Positions 26,796 to 35,436 of a stretch of 64,000 bases of DNA are shown in pieces (position 1 is the first letter of the stretch; the number at the start of each line of letters is the position of its first letter). The stretch is taken from the NCBI GenBank assembly GCA_030065235.1, contig JASJDC010000008.1, positions 124,001-188,000 of the forward strand, written 5' to 3'. Under the pieces are notes generated by a model, which saw only the letters and a list, made by a program, of their open reading frames with translations, did no database searches and was not told where the DNA came from. The stretch is from Alphaproteobacteria bacterium (GTDB taxonomy: Bacteria; Pseudomonadota; Alphaproteobacteria; UBA8366; Aestuariispiraceae). Position numbers and translations under genes: made by a program.

Positions 26796-27125
26796 CTACG
26801 CAGCGAACGGATTCGCGCCGGTCTTGTCTTCCACTTCAACGGCCCAAAGGTCGGGATCGCGTTCGATGGCGCGCGCGATATAGCCGTCTACCTTGGCGTC
26901 CGGGAGCGGGTCGGGGCCGAGCGGCGCCATCCAGTCGAGCGCGCCGTCAAGATCGCGGGCCTCGGTGACGAGCAGGCTCGTGCCATCCAACAGGGCGATA
27001 CGCACGATCAGGACGCCGCTTTCGGCCTCGCCCTTATGCAGGATAGCGGCGAATCCGCCCGCGGCGTTCACCCGGCGCAGCGTCGCGCCGACCCATAGGG
27101 CGGTCTGTAATCTGTCCCTAGGCAT
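26796..27125 (-). CDS. DUF1491 family protein
   Basis: 109 residues. DUF1491 is a small, mostly alphaproteobacterial family of unknown function. The opening LQTALWVGATLRRVNAAGGF, the central HKGEAESGVLIVRIALLDG and the ending DPDLWAVEVEDKTGANPF fit the family. Encoded on the strand opposite to the flanking phasin and malonyl-CoA decarboxylase genes. Confidence 0.85.
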   Translation of the reverse strand: MPRDRLQTALWVGATLRRVNAAGGFAAILHKGEAESGVLIVRIALLDGTSLLVTEARDLDGALDWMAPLGPDPLPDAKVDGYIARAIERDPDLWAVEVEDKTGANPFAA

Positions 27126-27235
27126 GAATTTTCCTGTCGCCTGCGCGATTCCGCCTCGGCGCGGCCGTACGCTTCTCTGTTCCCATTGAAATCCACACCG
27201 GCTAAAACGCGGAACGCCACGACGATCGGAAAATC

Positions 27236-28762
27236 ATGAGCGAGCCGGAAGCCACTATCACCGATACGCCCGATAGCGCCAACCAGAGCGCCGATCGGGT
27301 CGCCAATCGGGGCGCCAACGGAAACGCGGCGCCGCACCGAAACCTGCGAGAGACGCCGGATCAGAGCGAATCCTTTTGGCACCGCACGCTGCGCGGCGCG
27401 CGCCGGGTCTGGTCCGACTGGGCCGGGTCGCTGGAGGCGGATCTGGTCGGCCCGACCCTCAGCGAGGCGGACGCCGAAATCTTGCTGCGCCATATGCGCG
27501 ACTGCATCGCCGGCGAAGGCGGCGAGGTCAGTGCGCGAGCCCGCGCCGCTCGGCTCGGCGAAATCTATTGGGGGCTGGACGATCAGGGCCGGCGCCGATT
27601 CCTGACCTTGATCGTCGAGAATTTCGGTCCCGACGAGGCGGTGATCGAAAAAGCGATCGAGGCCTATCGCGCCGCGCCCCCCAAAGCCTCCCCAGAGGAC
27701 AGGGCGGCCCGGATCGGCGACTTGCGCGCGGCGCTGGACAACCCCTGGATCGAACTTCTCACCCAATTCAACGCCTTGCCTCAGGGGGTCAAGTTCCTGG
27801 TCGATATGCGCGCCGATATTCTGGGGTTCCTGAAGGAAGAACCGAGCCTAGCGCCGCTGGATCGAGACATGCAGCGGCTGCTCGCCTCCTGGTTCGATAT
27901 CGGATTCCTGTCGCTGACGCGGATCACCTGGGAAAGCCCCGCCGCGCTTTTGGAGAAGCTGATCGAATATGAGGCGGTGCATGAAATCCGCTCCTGGACC
28001 GATCTGCGCAATCGGCTCGATTCCGATCGGCGGTTGTTCGCCTTCTTCCATCCGCGGATGCCCATGGAGCCCTTGATCTTCGTCGAAGTCGCGCTGGTGA
28101 AAGGGATCGCCGGTTCGGTTCAGGCCTTGCTGGACGAGGACGCGCCGGTGCTGGCGCCCGACGTGGCGGACACTGCGATCTTCTATTCGATCTCAAACTC
28201 GCAGGCCGGGTTGAAAGGCGTCTCGTTCGGCAATTTCCTGATCAAACGCGTGGTCGAGGAGTTGAAGAACGAATCGCCTAATCTGCGCGCTTTTGCGACG
28301 CTTTCCCCAATTCCGGGATTCAAGCGCTGGTTGGACCGGGCGATCGCGGAGGGACTCTCCGGGATGATGTCGGCGTCGGAGCGCAGATTATTGAAATCCG
28401 CGTTGGGCGATGCGTTTAAGAAAGGTGATCTGCCCCGCCTCCTGGCCGGGCCCGACTGGCGGGCCAAGCCGGAAACCGCTGATGCGCTGCGCCCGATGTT
28501 GATGCGGCTCTGCGCCCGCTATCTGTTGCAAGAGAAACGCGGGGCCGAACCGCTCGACCCGGTCGCGCGCTTCCACCTCAATAACGGCGCCCAGCTAGAC
28601 CGAATCAACTGGCTCGGCGATGTCAGCGACAAGGGCATGCGCGAATCCGCCGGCATGATGGTCAACTATCTCTACAAGCTGAGCGAGATTGAACGAAACC
28701 ACGAACGCTACGCCAAGAACGCTTTCATCACCGCGTCTTCTCAGGTGAAAGACCTGCTGTAG
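27236..28762 (+). CDS. Malonyl-CoA decarboxylase
   Basis: 508 residues. Decarboxylates malonyl-CoA to acetyl-CoA, either to relieve malonyl-CoA or in malonate use. After a disordered N-terminal 40 residues come the helical domain and the catalytic GNAT-like domain with RLFAFFHPRMPMEPLIFVEV (about 265-285), FATLSPIPGFKRWL and VARFHLNNGAQLDRINWLGD, all diagnostic. No matB or malonate transporter is adjacent. Convergent with the LysR gene, 18 bases between stops. Confidence 0.93.
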   Translation: MSEPEATITDTPDSANQSADRVANRGANGNAAPHRNLRETPDQSESFWHRTLRGARRVWSDWAGSLEADLVGPTLSEADAEILLRHMRDCIAGEGGEVSARARAARLGEIYWGLDDQGRRRFLTLIVENFGPDEAVIEKAIEAYRAAPPKASPEDRAARIGDLRAALDNPWIELLTQFNALPQGVKFLVDMRADILGFLKEEPSLAPLDRDMQRLLASWFDIGFLSLTRITWESPAALLEKLIEYEAVHEIRSWTDLRNRLDSDRRLFAFFHPRMPMEPLIFVEVALVKGIAGSVQALLDEDAPVLAPDVADTAIFYSISNSQAGLKGVSFGNFLIKRVVEELKNESPNLRAFATLSPIPGFKRWLDRAIAEGLSGMMSASERRLLKSALGDAFKKGDLPRLLAGPDWRAKPETADALRPMLMRLCARYLLQEKRGAEPLDPVARFHLNNGAQLDRINWLGDVSDKGMRESAGMMVNYLYKLSEIERNHERYAKNAFITASSQVKDLL

Positions 28763-28780
28763 TCGCACGCGGCGGCCGGT

Positions 28781-29683
28781 TCACGCGCGATTCGGCAAGA
28801 GTTCGGCCAAGAAGTCGATGAAGACACGGACTTTGGTTGATAAATGCCGGGCGTGGGGAAAGACGGCGTAAACGCCAATCGGCTCGGCCTCGTATTCCTC
28901 CAGCACGACGGTGAGATCGCCGCGCGCGATCTCCTCCTGGCAGAAAAAGTCCGGCAGCCAGGCGAGACCCAGACCGGCGCGGACAGCGTCGAGCAGGACA
29001 TCGCCGTTGTTGCTGGTCAGCGAGCCCTCGACCCGCAGATCGAACTCCCCATTGTGCGCGCCGGGATCGCTCGAAAACCGCCAGGTCCGGCCGGCGTTCA
29101 GATAGGCGTAGGTCAGGCAATTATGGTTCGCGAGATCTTGCGGCGTTTCGATCGGCGGCGCGGCGGCGAGATAGGTCGGCGCGGCGACGACCATGCGGCG
29201 GCAGGTTAGAAGCCGGCGCGCCACCAGCGAACTGTCCTCCAACCGGCCAATCCGGATTGCGAGATCCAGCCCCTCTTCGATCAGATCGACGCGGCGGTCG
29301 ATCACCGTCATCTCGACCGTCAGGTCAGGATAGCGCGCCATGAAGTCGGGCAAGACCGGCGCGATATGGCGCACGCCGTAGGATAGGGGCGCGTTGACCC
29401 GCAACACGCCGCTGGGCGCCTGTTGCAACTGCGTGGCGGCCAGGCGCGCCTCCTCAACCGTCTCGGCGATCCGGATGCAACGCTCGTTGAACGCGGCGCC
29501 GGCCTCCGTCAGGCTCATGCGCCGTGTCGTCCGGTTCAACAGCCGAACGCCCAGATCGTCCTCGAGCCGGGCGATCTGCTTGCTGACTGCGGATTTCGAT
29601 TCGCCCAACGCAGCGGCGGCGGCGGTGAATCCGCCCAGTTCAACCACCTTCGCAAAAACGATATAGGCGTTTACGTCGCGCAT
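28781..29683 (-). CDS. LysR-type transcriptional regulator
   Basis: 300 residues. The N-terminal winged HTH is FTAAAAALGESKSAVSKQIA then RLEDDLGVRLLNRTTRRMSL; the rest is the effector-binding domain. It is divergent from the glutathionyl-hydroquinone reductase gene, and an inverted repeat lies between them, so it probably controls that gene in response to a quinone or aromatic compound (inference from arrangement). Confidence 0.93.
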   Translation of the reverse strand: MRDVNAYIVFAKVVELGGFTAAAAALGESKSAVSKQIARLEDDLGVRLLNRTTRRMSLTEAGAAFNERCIRIAETVEEARLAATQLQQAPSGVLRVNAPLSYGVRHIAPVLPDFMARYPDLTVEMTVIDRRVDLIEEGLDLAIRIGRLEDSSLVARRLLTCRRMVVAAPTYLAAAPPIETPQDLANHNCLTYAYLNAGRTWRFSSDPGAHNGEFDLRVEGSLTSNNGDVLLDAVRAGLGLAWLPDFFCQEEIARGDLTVVLEEYEAEPIGVYAVFPHARHLSTKVRVFIDFLAELLPNRA

Positions 29684-29737
29684 CGGGGTCGATCTTCCTC
29701 TCGCTGATCACGCCGTTACGCCGTGCATTGTAGATCA

Positions 29738-29756
29738 GTGGAAACAATCATTCCAC
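29738..29756. promoter_or_regulatory. Candidate LysR operator between divergent genes
   Basis: GTGGAA-N7-TTCCAC is an exact inverted repeat in the 155-base region between the LysR gene and the reductase gene. TATATG at 29773-29778 may be the -10 of the reductase promoter, with the right half-site overlapping its -35. Confidence 0.45.
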
Positions 29757-29838
29757 ACCTGCCTCGATTGTCTATATGTATCGCCGACCCCACATACGGC
29801 TCTCAAACGGCGTGGACGTAGACTGAAAGGATAAGATC

Positions 29839-30828
29839 ATGGGCAAGCTTGTGGACGGCGTCTGGCATGACGTCTGGTACGACACGAAATCGACTGGCGG
29901 GAAATTCGTCCGAAAGGATTCCGCTTTCCGAAACTGGGTCACGCCGGACGGCGCGCCGGGCCCGTCCGGCGACGGCGAGTTCGAGGCCGAAGCCGGGCGC
30001 TATCATCTCTATGTCAGCTTCGCCTGCCCCTGGGCGCACCGGACCCTGATCTTTCGCGCCTTGAAAGGGCTGGCGGGCATGATCGACGTCTCGGTCGTCA
30101 GCCCCTACATGTTCGACCAGGGCTGGACCTTCAAACAGGATTTCCCCGGCGTCGTCGCGGATCCGATCCACGGCGCCGACCTCATGCATCAAATATACAC
30201 AAAGGCCGACCCGACCTATACCGGGCGCGTGACGGTGCCGGTCCTGTGGGACAAGAAACGCGGGACGATCGTCAGCAACGAATCCTCCGAGATCATCCGC
30301 ATGTTCAACGCGGCCTTCGACGGCGTCGGCGCCAAGCCGGGCGACTATTGGCCCGAGGGTTTGCGCGACGAGATCGAGAGTGTGAACACGCGGATCTATG
30401 ATTCGATCAACAACGGCGTCTACAAAAGCGGCTTCGCCACCAGCCAGGAAGCCTATGATGAAGCGGTCGCCGCTCTGTTCGACGGCCTGGATTGGGTCGA
30501 GGCGCTTCTGTCGCGCCAACGCTATCTGGTCGGCGACCGGATCACCGAGGCGGATTGGCGCCTGTTTACGACCCTGATCCGCTTCGATCCGGTCTATGTC
30601 GGTCATTTCAAGTGCGATAAGCGGCGGATCGTCGATTATCCGAACCTCTGGGCCTACACCCGCGAACTGTACCAGACCCCCGGGGTCGCGGAGACGGTGA
30701 ACATGGATCATATCCGGGCGCACTATTACGCCAGCCACGAGACGATCAACCCGACCCGGATCGTGCCGATCGGATCCGATCTCGACTATTGGGCCCCCCA
30801 TGGCAGAGACCGGCTGGCCGCCGCTTGA
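29839..30828 (+). CDS. Glutathionyl-hydroquinone reductase (ECM4/YqjG-type glutathione transferase)
   Basis: 329 residues. These Xi-class glutathione transferases reduce glutathionyl-hydroquinones using a catalytic cysteine. The active-site motif is SFACPWAHRTLIF at about 61-73. The N-terminal KFVRKDSAFRNWV and RVTVPVLWDKKRGTIVSNES are family signatures, as is the C-terminal ITEADWRLFTTLIRFDPVYV. Length matches E. coli YqjG. Divergent LysR neighbour. Confidence 0.94.
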   Translation: MGKLVDGVWHDVWYDTKSTGGKFVRKDSAFRNWVTPDGAPGPSGDGEFEAEAGRYHLYVSFACPWAHRTLIFRALKGLAGMIDVSVVSPYMFDQGWTFKQDFPGVVADPIHGADLMHQIYTKADPTYTGRVTVPVLWDKKRGTIVSNESSEIIRMFNAAFDGVGAKPGDYWPEGLRDEIESVNTRIYDSINNGVYKSGFATSQEAYDEAVAALFDGLDWVEALLSRQRYLVGDRITEADWRLFTTLIRFDPVYVGHFKCDKRRIVDYPNLWAYTRELYQTPGVAETVNMDHIRAHYYASHETINPTRIVPIGSDLDYWAPHGRDRLAAA

Positions 30829-30846
30829 TCCTGACATCGCTGCTTC

Positions 30847-30884
30847 CGCCGACACGCGTCGCGCTGCGCGCGTGTCGGCGTCTT
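30847..30884 (+). terminator. Possible terminator after the reductase gene
   Basis: A 12-bp stem CGCCGACACGCG/CGCGTGTCGGCG with a 10-base loop; the trailing T tract (TCTT) is weak. Confidence 0.55.
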
Positions 30885-30952
30885 GACCGATCGTCTCATT
30901 CTTCGCAAACCTAACGACTGATAACGGTTCTGGGCGGAGCGAGTGCGATCCC

Positions 30953-31621
30953 GTGGTTCTATCGCGCGAATCCATAAGAGACGGTCTGGTCGACCAAATT
31001 ATGCAAGAGGCGGCGCGCCAAGGGCTGATCGTGCCTTGGACCGAGGACCAGCGCGCGCGCTGCCGCGCCGAAACTCTGGCGCAAAATCCGTCCGACGAGG
31101 TCTGGGTCTTCGCCTATGGCTCGCTGATGTGGAACCCGGCCTTTCATTTCGAAGAACGCATAGCCTGCCGGCTTTACGGCTATCACCGATCCTTTTGTCT
31201 CTGGACGCCGATCGGCCGCGGCACGCCCGACAACCCGGGCCTGATCCTGGGATTGGAGCGCGGCGGCTCCTGCAACGGCGTCGCCTTCCGAATCCATCCC
31301 GACCATGTCGAAGAAGAGCTTCGGGTGGTGTGGACACGCGAGATGCCGACCGGCGCGTACCGGCCGACCTGGGTGCATCTGAAAACCGAGCGCGGCGTGA
31401 TCCACGGCATCGCCTTCGTGATCGACCCGAGCCAGCCGCGCTACGCCAGCAAATTGAGCGTCGACCACGCGGCGCGCAGCATCGCCACCGCCGCCGGCAA
31501 GCTCGGCAGTTGCTCTGAATATTTGGAGAACACCGTCAAGGCGCTCGACGACCTTGGCATCGTCGATGGCGGCATGCATCGGATCCTCGATCGGGTCCGC
31601 GAAATTCAAGCCGCGCAGTGA
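30953..31621 (+). CDS. Gamma-glutamylcyclotransferase, ChaC family
   Basis: 222 residues from GTG 30953. ChaC enzymes degrade cytosolic glutathione to 5-oxoproline and Cys-Gly. The substrate loop VFAYGSLMWNPAF is at about 50-62. RLYGYHRSFCLWTPIGRGT follows, and the catalytic Glu is probably in VVWTREMPTGAY. An ATG at 31004 is an alternative, but the segment LSRESIRDGLV is typical of the family N-terminus. Next to msrB and peroxiredoxin, it is part of a thiol-redox group. Confidence 0.92.
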   Translation: MVLSRESIRDGLVDQIMQEAARQGLIVPWTEDQRARCRAETLAQNPSDEVWVFAYGSLMWNPAFHFEERIACRLYGYHRSFCLWTPIGRGTPDNPGLILGLERGGSCNGVAFRIHPDHVEEELRVVWTREMPTGAYRPTWVHLKTERGVIHGIAFVIDPSQPRYASKLSVDHAARSIATAAGKLGSCSEYLENTVKALDDLGIVDGGMHRILDRVREIQAAQ

Positions 31622-31673
31622 CGCCGCCTGATCCGGCGCGACACCGCCTATTTCGAACCACTCAAGAGAGGAC

Positions 31674-32108
31674 ATGCCCATGTTTGGCAAACGCAAAGTC
31701 GCCGCGCCAGCCAGCGGTAAACTGGCTAAATCGGACGCCGAATGGCGAGCCCAGTTGACGTCCCTGCAATACAAGGTGACGCGCCAGGCGGGCACGGAGC
31801 GGGCCTTCAGCGGCGAATACTGGAATACCAAAACACAGGGACTGTATTCTTGCATCTGTTGCGGCCAGCCCTTGTTCCGATCGGAAACGAAATACGATTC
31901 CGGCACCGGCTGGCCGAGCTATTTCGCCCCCGTCGCGGCCGAGGCGGTCGAGGAGCATGAGGACAACAGCCTTTTCATGCGGCGGACCGAAGTCGTCTGC
32001 AGCGGCTGCGACGCGCATTTGGGACATGTCTTCCCGGACGGGCCGGATCCGACCGGCCAGCGTTATTGCATGAATTCGGCCTCCCTGACATTCACGCCGG
32101 ACGACTGA
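31674..32108 (+). CDS. msrB: Peptide methionine-R-sulfoxide reductase
   Basis: 144 residues. Repairs methionine-R-sulfoxide. Structural zinc cysteines are in CICCGQPLF and [13 protein letters not shown]. The catalytic cysteine is in [11 protein letters not shown] near the C-terminus. [10 protein letters not shown] is the substrate-binding signature. No signal peptide, so cytosolic. Confidence 0.96.
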   Translation: MPMFGKRKVAAPASGKLAKSDAEWRAQLTSLQYKVTRQAGTERAFSGEYWNTKTQGLYSCICCGQPLFRSETKYDSGTGWPSYFAPVAAEAVEEHEDNSLFMRRTEVVCSGCDAHLGHVFPDGPDPTGQRYCMNSASLTFTPDD

Positions 32109-32255
32109 GCTCATCCAGTCCGCGCCCGGCTCAATGAGAAAGGCGTTGACGGTTGTTCCGCGCTGCAATTATCTGAGTATGGTATACGGGTATTCATTGA
32201 AGCGATGTTCGTTGCGGGGCGCGCGGTCGGGCGCATCCGCACTGGGAGAGCATGT

Positions 32256-32798
32256 TTGATTAAGGCTGGCGACAAGATCCCCGCCGTCACCTTTCATACA
32301 AGGCAAGACCTTGGCGCCGGTGACGAGTGGGTGGATGTCACAACGGCCGAATTGTTCGATGGCAGAACTGTTGTGCTGTTTGCGCTTCCCGGCGCCTTTA
32401 CGCCGATCTGTTCATCGACGCATCTCCCCGGATTCGCGGCGCAGTCCGCCGCCATTCGCGCCGAAGGCGTCGACGGGATCTATTGCCTCTCGGTGAATGA
32501 CGCCTTTGTCATGAACGCCTGGGCGAAGCATCAAAAGATCCAAGGCGAGGTCACGATGTTGCCCGACGGCAACGCCGACTTCACCAGCGCGGCGGGCATG
32601 CTGGTCGACAAATCCAATATCGGGCTCAGGCGACGCTCCTGGCGATACGCCGCGGTGATCGTGGATGGCGTGGTCGAGCGGCTGTTCATCGAAGACATGT
32701 CGCATCTCGACGATCCGTTCGAGGTCTCCGACGCGGGCACGGTGCTGGCCTATTTGCGCGCACGCCGCGAGAAAGCCGAAGCGTCCGGCGGCGCCTAA
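32256..32798 (+). CDS. Peroxiredoxin, Prx5/PrxII type
   Basis: 180 residues from TTG 32256, preceded by GGGAGAG at good spacing; the frame extends to 32205, but LIKAGDKIPAVTF matches the family start. Reduces H2O2 and organic peroxides, usually with glutaredoxin/GSH. The peroxidatic cysteine is in LPGAFTPICSSTHLPGF at about 42-58. CLSVNDAFVMNAWAKHQ is typical. The 3' end overlaps the convergent gene by four bases. Confidence 0.92.
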   Translation: MIKAGDKIPAVTFHTRQDLGAGDEWVDVTTAELFDGRTVVLFALPGAFTPICSSTHLPGFAAQSAAIRAEGVDGIYCLSVNDAFVMNAWAKHQKIQGEVTMLPDGNADFTSAAGMLVDKSNIGLRRRSWRYAAVIVDGVVERLFIEDMSHLDDPFEVSDAGTVLAYLRARREKAEASGGA

Positions 32799-33178
32799 CG
32801 CAAGGCGTCGAGATCCAGATCGAGCCGCTCGCCCAGCCAGACCGCGTGATCGCGATGGTCGGGGACCGCATCGCCGGTCTCCGGGTGAATGAAGACGATC
32901 AGCCCTTCCCGGTTCAGCGCCATCCAGGGCAGCAGCCGGGCGAATTCCGCCGGCGCCGCCGCGATCTGATAGCTCCACATCGGATGCGGCCCGACCGGTT
33001 TCTCATGCCAGCGCCCCATGACGATGTCGAATTCCCGCTCGACCGCCTCGCGCACCCGTTGCGCCGATGCGCGCGTTTCCGCATCGAAATAGACATGCAG
33101 ATGCCAGCCGGTGATCGCGGCCGAGGCGCTCTCTACTGACGCCGCGTCGCCGGCGCTATCCGAGGTTTGATTCATCAT
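32795..33178 (-). CDS. DOPA 4,5-dioxygenase family protein
   Basis: 127 residues. Small aromatic extradiol dioxygenase-like fold. The family signatures are WHLHVYFD (putative metal His-x-His) near 25-32, GPHPMWSYQI, and LIVFIHPETGDAVPDHRDHA with further histidines. The natural substrate in bacteria is not established. Convergent with the peroxiredoxin gene and divergent from the candidate small RNA. Confidence 0.88.
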   Translation of the reverse strand: MMNQTSDSAGDAASVESASAAITGWHLHVYFDAETRASAQRVREAVEREFDIVMGRWHEKPVGPHPMWSYQIAAAPAEFARLLPWMALNREGLIVFIHPETGDAVPDHRDHAVWLGERLDLDLDALR

Positions 33179-33271
33179 CGAAGCTCCCTGATACGCAAGC
33201 CGCCACTATGACGCCGCCGCGCAGGGGACGCCAGTGTAGGCGGCATCGCAAACACAAACAAAACGAAATGT

Positions 33272-33300
33272 TTGACAAAGTGAGACGATTGAAGTATGAA
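33272..33300 (+). promoter_or_regulatory. Near-consensus sigma-70 promoter of the candidate sRNA
   Basis: TTGACA (33272-33277) exactly, a 17-base spacer, and TATGAA (33295-33300). The predicted start of transcription is about 33307. Confidence 0.75.
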
Positions 33301-33306
33301 TCGCTA

Positions 33307-33407
33307 ATTGAGAGTCAGGAAGTGTGTCAGGGGCGCAACTGCGATCGGCGTCGCGCCTCTTTCAGCCAGGCTCCACCGGGCCGCCTTTATCGGGGTGGCC
33401 TTTTTTT
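33307..33407 (+). ncRNA. Candidate small RNA of about 100 nt
   Basis: Defined by a strong promoter and an intrinsic terminator, with no ORF of note between them. A first hairpin forms by AGGGGCGC (33329-33336) pairing with GCGCCTCT (33353-33360), with a 16-nt loop. A single-stranded linker and then the terminator hairpin follow. I do not recognise SRP RNA, 6S RNA or a known riboswitch. A separate promoter after the terminator serves the downstream gene, which favours an independent sRNA over an attenuator, although a leader role is possible. The transcript start is predicted, not measured. Confidence 0.55.
33379..33407 (+). terminator. Intrinsic terminator of the candidate sRNA
   Basis: The stem GGCCGCC/GGTGGCC (one G-U pair) has an 8-nt loop and is followed by seven T. 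Confidence 0.85.
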
Positions 33408-33412
33408 GCGTC

Positions 33413-33441
33413 TTATCGTCGCCACAAAGCGCGCCTATAAT
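33413..33441 (+). promoter_or_regulatory. Candidate promoter of the lysozyme-like gene cluster
   Basis: A perfect TATAAT (33436-33441) lies 17 bases after TTATCG (33413-33418, weak). It lies directly after the sRNA terminator and about 140 bases before the next start codon. Confidence 0.5.
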
Positions 33442-33578
33442 CGTGTTGGTTCCAAGACCGCGCCCTGGCGTGGGGTCGAAGGGCCGGCCGATGGGACGGC
33501 GGCGATGCGCGATGTCGCTTCACCATCCCGACGCGCGCATTGACCCGCATGGCGTCGCGGAACCGACAGGAGTCTCCT

Positions 33579-34649
33579 ATGAGAAAACCACGTTCCTTTA
33601 GTTTCGGCGGATTCGGATCGTCTCGGAATCCCGTCCCTTGGGCGCGGCAGCCCGGCGCTTTTTTGCCGGTCAACCACGAACCCGGGCGCGCCGCACGCCC
33701 GCCGCTTGGTTCCGGGACGGCTCCGTCCGAGCCGGCGGCGCCGATGGACGGGGACCTTTACGGCTATCGCGGGCGCGCACAGGCGATAAAGGCCGCGCGC
33801 GCCTTGTGGGACGGGGCCGATCCGATGCAGCGGCGCCTGGCGCTGGTCGACGACGCGCGGACCGTGCCCGACGCGCCGCCGATCGAGAAGCGGAACCTGA
33901 CCCAGGAAGCGCAGCTCGCCACCGCGCATGCCCTACTGCAGACAGCGCAAAACGCGGCCGACCAGCCGGCGCAGCAGTTGGCCCAGCAATTGACCCAGAA
34001 CCAAGCCGACCCCGCCCAGAAGCCTATCCGGGCGCCCTGGCCGCTGAGTTCGTTGCCGAGACTTACACCGCCCTCGCCGGCCGCTGCCGCTGCCGCTGCG
34101 GTGGACGCAAACCGCCAGGATGAAGAGCGGACCAGCAACTGGGAGGCGTATCTCAACACCTTGATTGCGCGGGAATCGGACGACGACCCAAGCGCCACGA
34201 ACATGACCGCCGGCGGTATCGGCGCCCACGGCCTCGCGCAATTGCGCGGTCCAGCACTGCAGGACGCCGGCTATATCAATGACAGAGGCGATTGGACCAA
34301 CCTCGATGGGGCCGACAGTTTGGCCACATATCAGGCGCGGGCGGACATCCAACGGCAGTCGGCGGCGCGCTTGGCGCATGTCCAAAATCGATATATCGAA
34401 AATCGCGAATTGGACAAATATATTGGCGCGACGATGAATATCGGCGGACACCCCGTTACATTGAGCAGGGCGGCTCTCTTCGCTGCGACCCATTATGCCG
34501 GCGCCAAAGGTTTGAAAGAGTATTTCGACTTGATTCAACGTGACGGTGGCTCTGCTGACTTAAAGCTGAACGCGCACCACCAGGAGATCGAGAAAAGGAT
34601 TGAGCTTTTTGAGAACGTTCCCTTCGATCTGCCGATCTTGCCGGACTGA
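33579..34649 (+). CDS. Lysozyme/transglycosylase-like protein, possible secreted effector
   Basis: 356 residues from ATG 33579, preceded by AGGAG seven bases upstream. Residues 1-180 are low-complexity, rich in Pro, Ala and Gln (for example QPAQQLAQQLTQNQ and an Ala run). The C-terminal half starts WEAYLNTLIARESDDDPSAT, where the Glu in the RES motif aligns with the catalytic Glu of lysozyme-like folds (HESGG in relatives). HGLAQLRGPALQDAGYIND matches the GxYQxGxxALxDxGY pattern of phage and secretion-associated muramidases. There is no signal peptide or membrane helix, so a dedicated export route or phage-like release is needed. Two exported paralogues follow. The family call is by pattern only. 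Confidence 0.6.
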   Translation: MRKPRSFSFGGFGSSRNPVPWARQPGAFLPVNHEPGRAARPPLGSGTAPSEPAAPMDGDLYGYRGRAQAIKAARALWDGADPMQRRLALVDDARTVPDAPPIEKRNLTQEAQLATAHALLQTAQNAADQPAQQLAQQLTQNQADPAQKPIRAPWPLSSLPRLTPPSPAAAAAAAVDANRQDEERTSNWEAYLNTLIARESDDDPSATNMTAGGIGAHGLAQLRGPALQDAGYINDRGDWTNLDGADSLATYQARADIQRQSAARLAHVQNRYIENRELDKYIGATMNIGGHPVTLSRAALFAATHYAGAKGLKEYFDLIQRDGGSADLKLNAHHQEIEKRIELFENVPFDLPILPD

Positions 34650-34662
34650 CCTGGAGGCGATC

Positions 34663-35436
34663 ATGCTACGCATACAGTCCATAGCCGCCGCTGGGCTCCT
34701 TTCGATCATGAGCCTCGGCCAAACACTGTCGGTCGCTTCGGCCGAGGCTCACCCATCCGATACAGAGGGTTGGATCAGTTTCCGACCAGAAGACACGATG
34801 ACGGTTGACCCGGCCTACAGTGACGAAGCACAGGATGCGTTTCGCAAACATCGGTCAAAGGCTGTCGATAGAATCTGGAAATACTATCGAACAATCTTCG
34901 GTCTAGGGGATCATTTCAAAATCTGGAATACCTGGGACGGAGACTACGATCTGAATGGAGATGGCGATTTCGAGATCCTCTATCAGGTTCGATACAACCA
35001 TGAGATGGGTTTCCCCTGCCGCCCGTTGTGCAACACGCCGGTGCTGATTATCGAAGTGGTCTGGGGCGAGAACGGCCCTGACCCGGACCCGGAGGACTAC
35101 AGGCTGGTCTATCGCGGCACCGTCTTTTCCGTCAGAACTCCGGCGGTTCGGGACAGCCCCACGGACATGGTTCTCTTCGCCGAGCCGAACCCGCACAGCG
35201 AATGGAAGTCGTTGACGACCGGGCCTCGACAGGTTCATCCGACGGAGACGCATCTTGGTCGGTCGGCGGCGTTTGGCGGGGACCGATACTGCTGGACCGA
35301 CCGGCCGCAGGCGATCGATCTCAGCCGCTTCAACTGGCGAATGAGCCAAGAGCATATCCGCTTCGGCTTCGACTATGAGGAAGGCCAGGAAGGCTATTTC
35401 CTCCGCATCCCCTACGACCAGGAGTGTCCCGAGTGA
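34663..35436 (+). CDS. Exported protein, first of two tandem paralogues
   Basis: 257 residues from ATG 34663, with CTGGAGG upstream. The signal peptide is about residues 1-27 (SIAAAGLLSIMSLGQTLSVA). The mature protein has a calcium-loop-like DLNGDGDFEIL near 97, then MGFPCRPLCNTPVLIIEV, a YC pair (GGDRYCWTD), and the C-terminal EGYFLRIPYDQEC. These elements recur in the same order in the next gene, so both are one fold, probably with two disulfides. No family recognised. It starts 13 bases after the lysozyme-like gene. Confidence 0.65.
   Translation: MLRIQSIAAAGLLSIMSLGQTLSVASAEAHPSDTEGWISFRPEDTMTVDPAYSDEAQDAFRKHRSKAVDRIWKYYRTIFGLGDHFKIWNTWDGDYDLNGDGDFEILYQVRYNHEMGFPCRPLCNTPVLIIEVVWGENGPDPDPEDYRLVYRGTVFSVRTPAVRDSPTDMVLFAEPNPHSEWKSLTTGPRQVHPTETHLGRSAAFGGDRYCWTDRPQAIDLSRFNWRMSQEHIRFGFDYEEGQEGYFLRIPYDQECPE

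Noticed and set aside
33301-33410. Signal recognition particle RNA at the sRNA locus
   Set aside because: The conserved GGAAGGAAGCA-type tetraloop region is absent.
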